This document shows positions 45,301 to 57,300 of a DNA stretch of 64,000 nucleotides, piece after piece. Below the pieces are notes generated by a model, which saw nothing but the letters and a program-made list of their open reading frames with translations, searched no databases and was not told the DNA's origin. The DNA is taken from assembly GCA_026874595.1 (NCBI GenBank), contig CM049306.1, forward strand, positions 26,341,519 through 26,405,518. The letters run 5' to 3'. The stretch's first letter is position 1. Each line of letters opens with the position of its first letter. This stretch comes from Sipunculus nudus. Lineage: Eukaryota > Annelida > Sipuncula > Golfingiida > Sipunculidae. The translations under genes were made by a program, and so were the position numbers.

Positions 45301-48300
45301 TGAGAGGAACAGTTGCTGGCTATCAGCCTGGATATACATGGAATCGAGGTGGGAGACTAAAAGAAATAAGGACAAGGTAATACATCTCTCATTTATGTTC
45401 ATTGTTAAAGTTATTTTTAGATGCAGATTTTGATGAAACCAAGTAAAGTTTTGATATGTGATCAGACTTCAGTTACCAGTTTAATAGGCATGTAAGAATA
45501 ATTTTAGTTATTTTTTCATGATTTTCAGTCCCAGGTTTATTGTATGCAAATTGTTATGTGCAAATATGAGTTGTTAACATTACAAATGAAATTCAGTTCC
45601 CATCAGCACACAAACAGTGAATACTTAGGACAATAGTTCATTTGAATGTACAATATACCAAAGGAATTTCTTCATTACAGTTATCTAATGAGTTAATTTT
45701 TCAATATTAAATACTACCATGATAAATAACCATAAATTACTGATGTCTGGTGTATCATGATAAAATGTTTATAGTTGACACATGTTAAGACTAGTCTGAT
45801 GTGTTCTTGGTCTGCCCGTCAGCCCCATATCTTGAAGAAAGCAGAGCACATAGAAGCTACTTTGAGAGACCATATTTGGGTGGTCTGAACAAAATGTTGT
45901 TAACTATCTATTTTACTTATTTATTACCAACAGACTAGCACAGCAATTCAGACCATATAGTTTGACCTATCATGCACTTGACTAGGATGATAAGATGCAT
46001 GTAGGTTTATCACATTCAGTTTAGGAAGCACAACTTATTGTCCATAGTAGCATTTGTATATATGTAAATAATTTTCTTTTATTTACATATGCAATGAAGG
46101 TGATTATGCTTAAATATCAAGTTTAAAGAATAATTTTTTAAAGCAGATTTTACATAATAGAATGAAAAAGTACTTGATTTATGAGAATGTGATACTGGCA
46201 TGCCATATTCAGGAAAATCTTTTATGCAATTAAAGGCACCTGGCAAGGAAGTACTCACATCTGTGGATAAGGAGAACATTTGGTCGTGTGTTACCATCAG
46301 CTGCCAGGTAAAGCTGTACCTTATGGCATATTATCTTCTGCAAGAATATATAACTCAGTCACTGCTTTTGTATCAAATGGTATGTGGAGACAAATAAATT
46401 TGTCTTCGTTTTTTAAATGATTGGTCAACAAATGTTGATAATAAATTGCAAAAAAAAAATTTCAAAAGATGTTAACCTGATGAAGCTTGTAGTTTCTATA
46501 CTTGTTTGGGTATATGTATCACAATTGTGCTTATATTTTCATAACTATCTAACATTTAGGACAACTATTGTATGTACATCATATACATACATTGTGTTCA
46601 GAACAATGCCTGATGGAAAAATGCAAAGGTTAAATATAAAGTAATAATATTCACTTCTAGAAACACCTATATTACATTCATTCATTGGTTTAACAGTCTT
46701 ATTGGATACATTGTATTGTCATTGAATTGACATTGATGATTTTCCCATAAATTAGGAATGAAGAGACGGATACAAATTAAATGATATAAAATTCATTTTT
46801 TTTTTTTAATTTTTAGGTCACATTATGAAGAGAAACTCAAACAACAGTGTTTTTGTGAATGGCATGATTTGTGGTGGACAGCAAGGAAAGAGTGGAGGCT
46901 TACAGTCCGGGCTGAGCTTCACAACAGGTAACACTTAATGGTGTCCCTGTCTGGTGCTTATGTACCTTACAAAAGGCATACAGATACTTCCATTTGTTGG
47001 ATAAATCATGAAATAAATAAGATAAACAGAACTTGTCATAATTTGTAATGAAAATTAACAATTTTTTGTTGTTGCAGATCTAAAAGTTATTTGGCAATTC
47101 TTGAATTTTAGTCTCAAGAATATTTTCTTTAAGAATTAGATGAACCCTAACAGAAATAGACATAAAATGTTATGAGAGCAATGTTTAATGTTTTAACACT
47201 TTCCAATCTCTGTTGGAAAGATCATGTTTCATAATGTTTAAATATTGATTTAAGGTATCGTTTGTGGAGCAAGGTATGGAATGCATGGAGAGAATACACA
47301 GTCAAACACAGAATCAAAACTCGTAAATATCAGAAAAGCCAAATGTTTTGTGAGTATCAGGAGATAATTTTCTAAATTTGCAGTAAATAAAACTAAATAT
47401 GGCAAATCAGATTTACATTTTAGAGTCAGTTTAGATGATCTAAATACAGACTACATAGTTAGAAATAAAACCTACAGTTAAGAAGTCACAATGTTTATTT
47501 AAGGGTGTATAATTGTAAGTGGGGCTGTATATTTGTTAGATTTAGTAGCTAGAATTTTCTACAAGATGCTGTGAATTCTTCATAATTTATCTACCCTGGC
47601 TTGTTTGTCATAGATGCTCGTCTATATCTGTATATGGCTGGATTGTCTAAAGCTTGGAAGGGCAAGCTTCCTTTATATCAGTACAAAATTCAATCATTTC
47701 TTTCTTACACAGATGAAAAGAAGATCACAGTACAAGTGTGGAGTGCATGGAAAGATTATAAAGACTTCAGGAAGGCAAAGCGGGAGATATCAGGGAAGGC
47801 AGTCAGTGTAGCCCAGTATAACCTTCTCAGGTAATTCACAGTCACTAATGTTTAAGTCAGGGCGCACAAATCACCGGTGTTGTTCCAGATATTCCCATGA
47901 CTAGTTTTGTCAGTTCCGGAAAACTGGTGGCGCCACCTGTTTTTTCTAATTTTTACGATTTTTATTCTGTTTTTGAGACCATCAAATGACAGATGATATG
48001 TTTCTCAGCTGTGGTTTCATCCAGTGTCCTAAAACCCAGTATGTTTATTGATTATGATTGGTTTTTCTTTTTTATGCATTTTTTTCCTTTTTTTTGGAGA
48101 CTGCCAAATTATATTGATACTATCAGATTCACAACTGTGGTTTCATCTGTGTCATGAAACCTTGTGTGTTTATTAGGGCCCGTGCTTGAATAAGCAGATG
48201 CCCTATATTAATTACCCTGTCTGTCTGTTCATCTGTTCTTCTTTCTGTGTGTCCATCAAAATAGGTTCCTGATGATAACTCCAGTTTGGATTGCATATGA

Positions 48301-51300
48301 ATTTCAAACTTGACTTATATATGGCCCACCTCTAATGCAAGAACTCTCTTGCTTTTTGGGTCATGAGGTATAAGGTCAAGGTCACAGGACCCACCTATTT
48401 AGAATGATTGTGGATGCATTTTAAGCCAAACTTTTCATCCCAAACCTTTCATCTTGTACATATAGCTGACCTGGCAATAGGGGAAGAACCTGATTGATTT
48501 TGGGGTCAAAGGTCAAGGTCACAGGGGCCATCTGTCCACATATTTGTTTTGGATGATAACTCCAGTTTGGATTGACATTTTGCTTTCAATCTTTATTTAT
48601 ATATGACCCAACAATAATGTAAGAACCCTTTGATTTTTGGGTCATGAGGTCAAAGGTCAAGGTCACATGACCCACTTCTTTAAAATGATTGTGGATGTAT
48701 TTTAAGCTGAACTTTCCATCCTTAACCTTCCATCTTCAAGATATTGCTCACCTGCCAATAGTGCAAGAAACTTATGGCTTTTAGGGTCACAAGGTCAAAG
48801 GTCAAGGTCATAGGGTCCATTTATCCACATTTATGTTTCCAGATGGTAACACCAGTTTGGATTGAAATACAGTGAAACCCCAGGTTGTGGACACCCCTCT
48901 GGGGCGGACACCTTGCTATTCAGGACAACAGACACTATTTGTCAACCAAATAGCTAAAATCACCCTGGCTAATGGACACCCAAGCGGCTGCCCCAAATGA
49001 AGTCAGCAGAAATACTTTGAAATTGCAAATATGGTCTGCTTCCGGTACCCCTTATATCACCTAAATGTTATTACCAGTATGATTTAGGCATATTGCCGTG
49101 ACTATAAGATCAGAGCTAGTTTTACTGAATTTATCTTGTTTTTCAGCTGGAACATTTGTTTATGTATCCTTTTATCAATAGCAGTGCCTACAAAATGACT
49201 GAATTCACAGAGTTTCTATTGTGCTTTCAGTGAAGCTACAAATTCATTCTGAATTTGGGCCACATAATTCTATCATAGGCCCAGGAGCAAGGATAATGAC
49301 GTATTTGTTACACACCCAGACAATAACAGTCAAGGGTCATGACCTCTTGCCTATGTCGGGGCTCAGCTGGGCTTTAGATCAAAGATGGTCAGACAGACTT
49401 TTTCAAAGTTCATCATCAGTTATATGCATTTTCATTCCATTGTTAATATGTTTCATACTATTGTAAATGTGTTTCTTTTGTTTTAATAAGGTTACCTTAA
49501 TGAACTCAGATGAATGTACATAAATGCAATAAAAATATTGACATTCATCTTATCTATTTATAGTTATACAAATTTAGCTGAGCATCGGGACCCATGGGTC
49601 CTTTGTTTAATATTTAATAATTGTGAATCATTTTATCCCCTTCTCCTGTAAGCAATTTTGAATAAAATTTCAAATCCTGTATGTATATGCAGAGATGTTA
49701 AAACGACTATACACCAATATGAACAAACAAAGAGCCATACAACAAATCATACCTACCAGCAACAATAAGACTCTGGAACCAACTGGAGGATCATATAAAA
49801 AAAAACTTCCCATACTGGGACACTTCAAAAATGCATTAAAGCATTCATTATTCCCACAGAAAAAAATTACATTACAGCACAGGCAAGGGATCAGCTGCAA
49901 TAAATCATACAAGAATGAGAATGGGACTTTGCCATCTACAATATCATTTATATCTACATCACATTACTGAAAACGGATATTGTAAAAATAACAATTGTTA
50001 TAATCATCATGAAGACGCTGAACATTATTTTCTAAAATGTCCGAAATTTAGTGTTGAAAGGCAGGAGATGCTGTAAAACATCATATCTTACACAAGAAGA
50101 CTCAAACAACAACACAGACTTAATAAATTTAATTTTAAAAGGACACTCTCATCTAACATTTGAAGAAAACCAACACTTATTTTCAGTTGTAAATACTTTT
50201 ATTAGTGATACATATAGATTTAAATAGACATAAACAAATTAATGTAACACGTAATATGAAGGTACATTGACATAGATATTATACTTAATTATCTAGAGAT
50301 TTCCATTATATATATATTTCATTACACATCTTACATCACTTGTAGTAATACTTTTATATACAGACTGTTACTCTACCAATGTACTAGTGCAAACCCTAAC
50401 AAATGCCTTGCGTGCTTGGGTTTGCACTTAAAAGATAAGAATAAAAAAAATAGCATCGTATCATAAAAAGGTTAGGATCTAACTGAACATATATGTTAAC
50501 TGCTGAACTGTCAACAACCTGTCAAAGAGCCAACCAATGATCATGGTAATGGTATAGATCTTATGTTTATAAACTGTTCAGTTCAGTTTTCAACAATTCC
50601 TTACTCATCAATTCAAACCAATCATATCAACCAGCCATGACATACATTATCTCTTCCTATCAGACTTTATCTCAATTTGTTATTTATTTTAAATTTTTAC
50701 CTTCAATGTCAACCTTCAACTGAGCATCATGACCCATGGGTCCCTTGTTTAATTTGCTGACACTGGGACACATTGGGTAGACATTGAGACACATCGGTAT
50801 GACATCAGGACACATCAGGGTGACATGGAGACAGTACATAAGGGCATATGGGGATTACATGTTAGAAAGCCTTATCAGTGTTAAAATATCCTCTTAATCA
50901 ATTGGGGCAAATAAAAAAATTCTCTGTTTAAACATTATCTCCTGCTTTGAAATGGAACATAAAGTTGAGATAGCTTTGATGCATTAGGGTTACCATAAAG
51001 TTCACAACTGTTCAAAGCAAATTGGCCATCACATAACTGTTAAGGGGGTAGAACACTGTGTTTTAACACTGGACTGCAAGACTGAAGTTAAATTGTACAG
51101 ATCTTCAGTGCTGTCACAGCAAGAAGTGAAATTTTCACTTGTATGTTTCTCTTCTTGATTATTGCCTTCCCATGTACTGTAAAAAACTCAAAATGGAGGA
51201 GGCTATAAAAAACATTCTTCTTTTTATGAATATCTTCACCCTTGACCGGCCATTGATCCAAGTGTTAAAAAATTCATATGAACAGTTTAAATAGAATTTT

Positions 51301-54300
51301 ATAATGCTTACAGGATGCTTCTGTATAATGGATACCTCTCTCTATTTCAAACTTCTTACAAGCACTGTAAAAATACAGTCTGTGGTTCAGAACCTCTCCC
51401 TGACTGTGACCTCTTTTTTATTAACAAAACTGCAGCTCCAGCTAGTGTTATTCATTAAGTGATTTGTTTTATGTTTTTAGTAATTTCACATTGATGTGCA
51501 CTGGTAAATGTTGTGTGATGTGCAAGTCAGAATGTTCGCCATATTTGCTTATGTTTATTGGTTTTCTTTTTCACCCAGATCCAAATGGGAAGTCTGGAAA
51601 AAACAGCACCAGGTAGCCATCATCAGAAAAGAGCAGCAAAATTATGCACTCAAGTGGTTGGCACAGAAAGTAACAGCTAAGGTAAACTATGACTTATTGT
51701 CTTGACCAAAGTGACTTGACCAAGGATTCATTGTTTGTTATATTTAAACTTGTTTCACATTTTATTGAAGGTATTTCCAATTATAATTATCTTTAGCATG
51801 CAAAGGCCAATTTTGTATTAAAATATAGCAAATAAGAAAATTTAGACTATATTTGGTTTCAGGCTTGGCACTGCTGGCGTGAGTTACATTTTTCCAGGAA
51901 GCAGATGCAAGACAAAGAAAATATTGCTGTTGCCCATGCTGACATGGTGCTCAAGAGACAGACTATGAAGGCCTGGTACAGATATATAGAGAACAGATGC
52001 ACAAAGCAGGAGGAAAAAGGTCAGGGAAATATCTGATATCAGGGTTGTTTATGGATATACTGTCTTATTTATAATTTTTCAGTTTACAAATAGGTAATGG
52101 CTATAACAGTTAAAGTTCATTCATTCTTAGAATGAAGGGTAATTTGGAATGAACTGCTAATTGAAATTATAGAACAAAATGGACTGCTTGTTTTTGGCAT
52201 TATATTAATATGCCATAAGAATTACATACAACTGATCTGGACAGATTGCATGTTCCATCCAGTGAAATATTGGATAAATAACTCAAAATAACAGTATTAA
52301 ATAACATCATCTGTAAATGGCAGTCCTGAGGGCTCCTATTACATGAGTAAAAAATGTTCTGTCTCTTGGTATTGTTTTTGGACTCCCAGCTTTGTTAATC
52401 ATTTTGAACGTTACAATATACTAGCTAGCTTTCTGTAGGAAATTGTGTTGGTGAATGTGAGTATTGTGTTATCTTTATTACTAGCCTACGCTGACCGGCT
52501 TCACCACAACACTGTGAGAAGGAGGTACTTCATACAGTGGAAACACAGACTGGGTGTATGTCAAGCTGTTGCTGCCCACCAGCAGGTCATCCAGGCTATG
52601 GCATGTCGTGCTGTTAAACGACGGGCTCTGGTACACTGGCAACACTGTATCCTCTCACAATTTATGTCATACACATAGATGGTTCTTCTAATTATAAAAA
52701 AATCTCTGGTGAATAAGGTACTCACATTAATAATGTTGTAAAATTAAAATGATGTGTGTTTTTATTCTAAAATATAATATTCATCAGATCCTGTTATTCA
52801 GGTCCCATAAGGGCCCAGTCACACATGCCTAGAATTGCCTATGATCACCTATGACTTCATGGTCAAGACTAGTTGTAGCTGATCGTCTGTGACTTGTCAC
52901 ATGGGATCACCTTTGCAGGCACACATTGGGCCAAGTTAGGAGCAGTCATAATCAGTTAGTGAGAGTTTTATGGGTCTTATCTGACTGCCAGTCACATGAT
53001 CACGGCTAGTCGTACGACTCATTGAACCACTGGTCAGGATTGGTCGTGACCAGTCTTTACTACATGGAAACTGGTCTTAGCCCATGTCATGACCTATCAT
53101 ATGACAAGTTGGTACAAGTCTGTGACTGCTTGTAAGCTCCGATTGCTACTGATCACATAAGACCACCAATGACCACTCGTAAACTAGTCTTATGACCACA
53201 TAAGAGTACCACTAATCTTGTGTGGCTAGTCAGGCAAACAGTTCCACTTTTGAAAGTGATGACATGGCAGGTTGGATCTGATGCTGTCACTTAATCATAG
53301 TTTTTCAGATTAAGAATAAAATATTCCAGATTTCTCAGTGTCTGTCAGTGTCTGAACTACTCTATAGTTCCTTAATCTAATAGACATATGGTTGCAGCAC
53401 CAGAAGAGAACAAACTGGATCTTGGCATACAAACACGACAACAAACGTCTCATGGTGAGTCTTTTTCTAATTACATAATCAGTCATATTTAAAAAATTAT
53501 GCAGGTATAATTAATAATAACCCTGTCTGTAAGTCAGATTATTGACAAAGAAAGTAATACAAGGATTCATCCAGATGCTGGGTGAGCTTTGTGTATGTTG
53601 TTTCTGATGGTACAAACTTAATATTTAATCATCATTTGTTAGCAGGAACAGGCAGATTATGATACAGTGGCAGCCATTTTTGTTTTGAATATTTTTACAC
53701 AATAACCTTTTATCTGTCTGCAAGGATTCATGATGTTTCAAGAACTGGGCCAAGTGTGCATTCACTGTCCCTTTGGAGAAACAATGAATGACCAGTATTC
53801 AATCCCAGTCTTTCATACAAGCTATGCACTCTATATGAACTCATCCATCCATAGTAATTTTCCCCTCTTTCCTTTCTGCTGACTGCTGCCACCTCAAAAC
53901 TTTACATCCAAGCATCTCTTTTTTTTGTAATTAACATTGCACAATCAAAATGTTTGCAAAGATGACATTTAGGGTCCCCACCTAACATGGGACAGAAATT
54001 TATTAATTTTATTAGAATAAATATTCAGTGGCTCAGTGGGCCCTTATTTTCAAATGACTTTTATTTGTGTGTAGATGAGAGGTTTCATAAAGATATTTAT
54101 GACCCAGTAACCAGATAGAAAGAAATTTGAGTAAAAACCCAATGATCTGCATCTTTTGATGATTACTACAGCTGGCTTGTCTCAAAGCCCTGAAGTTACA
54201 TGTGGTCAACAGACATGTGAAGAAGATGAGAAGTGTTGTGGCAGTACAGCATCATGAGAACAAGGTAAGTTAACTGTCATTGTGTTTATTGTGATTATCT

Positions 54301-57300
54301 TGCAATATGTGTTGAGAGAATCTTAGTTTACAATAATGGACTGAAACCCCAATCCCCCTTGCATGATATTGACAGCACTCAAGGAGTTTTCCAGAATTTA
54401 ACTAGTTATTATAAATCTGCTTTTATATGAAACAAAAAATGGCTTCTGCTTTATTTAAACTGTAATGCATACCTGTAATTATGAGAGTTTAAGTTTGTCT
54501 TTGAAAGATATCTTGGGTTCTCTAGCATGAGGGTACTTGATGAGAAAACCTAGGAAGTGTTTGAGGTGTTCATACAGAGGGGGAGGGTTATTCAGTTTTT
54601 CTTGTTGATAATAATCTATAATAATTGTTGGATTTCAGTGCAGTCATTTAGTATCGTTGTGTTACCCAGTTGAAGTTGATGAATCCATTGTGCTGTCTTC
54701 TAACATCTGCCTACAGGACTCTCAGTATCCTAATCTTCTGCTTCCTCCTATCCTGGGCATCTTAATGTATAGGACACATCTTGTCACTCACACTTATTTT
54801 TTTCCCAGTTGACTGTCACATAATAGCGTAAACAGCAGTATTTGTATGTTTTTTTTTTCAAAGATATGTCCTTGGTCTGAATGTGGCACTGTATGTTGAG
54901 AGAGGATGAAGATACTGGTACCTCAGATTTATAATGCTATATTATCATTCAACCTTCTAGATTTCAGTTTGCTTGAAGTGTCTGCAATACACAGAAAATT
55001 TATAATCCAGAGGGCACAACCTGTAGGTATAAACTTAATGAACCATGAGATCTAATCAGGGTTGATCATTCTGCCTTTGGACCTAAAGTTGTGGTTAAAC
55101 CAGGGACCTTCTCCTCAAATATTCAATTATACATGGAAAAAACTGGGCTTAAACCTATGCCTCATTGCATATATATAAGATTATAATTGCCTATCAATCA
55201 TCAGTTATGATGTTCATCCATCTGATTTTTGATCTTGCAGGTTTTGACGAGCACGTGGCGGGTATGGCAGAACAGAATAGAAGAAAAGGAAGAAGATAAG
55301 GCACTTCACCTCACCTACATGGCCAGAGAACATTACAGGTAACGACATCGTGAATATACCTGTAAATGATTCAGCATATCAGTAACTCAGGTTGCTGAGT
55401 GTTTTGTTGAATTATAGTAGTACAAACATATACTGATAAGGATAACATATTCACTCCTGATATATATCTGCCCACAGGCTTAACATAATGTATATCTATT
55501 TGAGCTTTTATGAGATCAAATGCTATCCATTGATGATGATTTAAAAAATTGCTTGCATTTAGTTAACTGAGAAATATAAGATTTTTATATATAAGGTAAG
55601 ATGCAATGGCCTTATAAAGATTGAAATTATATAATATTTGTCAACTTGATATTCAAATGAGGTAAACCTTACTGAGGAAGCATATGTTTGTGTCTTTGAA
55701 ATAGTGGATTAACTTTGAAAGATATAATTCAGATGTGGATTTTAGTAAAGTCTTATCATTATCCATTTGAATCTGTCAGACTGGTGCAGCTGAAGAAAAG
55801 TGTGGTGCAGTGGCTGGGGTACAGGGACTGGAGAAGACACAGAAAGGTAGACTTATCTGAACTGCACAAGTTTATGTTTGTATACAAGTGAAGTCAAGAG
55901 ATTTTGCAGGTTAAGTGTGAATGTATAATTATGCATCATGAGTCTATTGTTTTTATCCTATAAATTTATTCTTTGCTGGCCATATATCTTGGTTCTAGAT
56001 TTTGATAGTTAAATTTTTATAATATATATATATATATATATGGTTACATTGATTTTGTTGATTTTTTCCCCAAGTTTGGTAACATGTTATGGGTAAAATG
56101 CCTTTGACTGCTATCAAAACAAATTTAAAACAATGTGTAATTCATGCCACACCAATTTTCTTTTCTTCTTAACACTTATTTGTGCAACATCTGGTTTATT
56201 TGGCTAAGTGTTGAGCTTAGTATAATGTGTTCAACTTACAGGTTTAATGTATGGCTGACCTTCCCATTATCTCTCCCCTTTTTTGTATTGTGTTTGATTT
56301 TTATGTTAATTTGTGTTTCACTCCCAAAATAGGAGCAGTATATTATGGCTGACGCTCACTACATGATGAGGATCTTACCTCGGTGTTTGGAAGCGATGTC
56401 TTACTTTGTAAAGTTACAGCAGTGGAAGAGGGGTCTGGCTGAACAAGCTGCAGACTACTACAGGTCAGTATATTACTTATTTACCTTGTCAGATAAGATG
56501 AAGTATTACTGGGAATAAGTAAGAATATATTTATAATTCACTTTTTAAGACACAAGATTTGGACATGTGGAACAGTCAATACAACACTGTGAGACCTAAG
56601 CTTTTTAGATTTTATGTCTGATGAGATTTTTACTATTTTCTGATAAGTTCATAAAGTCAGTATTTTAACTGCCTTTCACATTCAGTTGTTAAATACTATG
56701 TTTACGTTTAAGTTTTTGTTTTAGACTTTGTTAAGAGCAACAAATCTTTTGATATTTTCAAAGACAACATTCACAGGAAAGATGATTGAAGATTATGTGT
56801 GGTTGATTCAGACAATGATTCCATCGTAAATTCTTCAGAATTAAATTTCTGCACATGGTTGGCAGGAAGATATATTATCTCATTTATTGTTCTGAAAATT
56901 CTTTGGAATTATAATTCACGACTAGTAAGATGTATCTGAATAAATAATATAAAAGTTTCACTTGTCTTGCATTTAACTTTACTGGAATAAAATAATTTTT
57001 TTTTTGGTCCAACTTAAGTATCACTTTTTTTTCAGGGACAAGTTAATGAACAAATACTTCTACAGCTGGCAGAGTGCTCATGATTGGAGCAAGGATAACC
57101 GCATGATGGAGAGAATGGTCAGGATTATGCATGAATTATCTTAAAATGATCCCATACATCTTAAGTGTCTAGATTGATTTAACAGTAACTTGCTATATGT
57201 TAGAATAGTGACTTTATATCTTTATGTCAAATTACTCTTCAGGTCTCCTAAACTGGCATTTATTATCATCATGTCTATATATTTGATCAAAACCACAGAC

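Larger units (their letters stand above)
47831..51578 (+). other. SFI1 intron 5 (3.7 kb)
   Basis: It holds a lone GGTGGCGCCACC copy (47928), the AGGTCA-rich tandem repeat (48170-48875), a sequence resembling a TIR end at 48870 ('acagtgaaaccccaggttgt'), and a repeat pair bounded by 'gacccatgggtcc' words at 49588 and 50732. No coding exon is seen. Confidence 0.55.

Noticed and set aside
49695-49970. 91-codon ORF as a gene or retroelement end
   Set aside because: No recognisable domain; it sits inside a repeat bounded by GACCCATGGGTCC words and lacks neighbouring coding exons.
54172-54264. Alternative phase-1 reading of SFI1 exon 10
   Set aside because: It gives an unrelated peptide with an early stop; the phase-0 reading matches SFI1 and fits the upstream acceptor at 53383.
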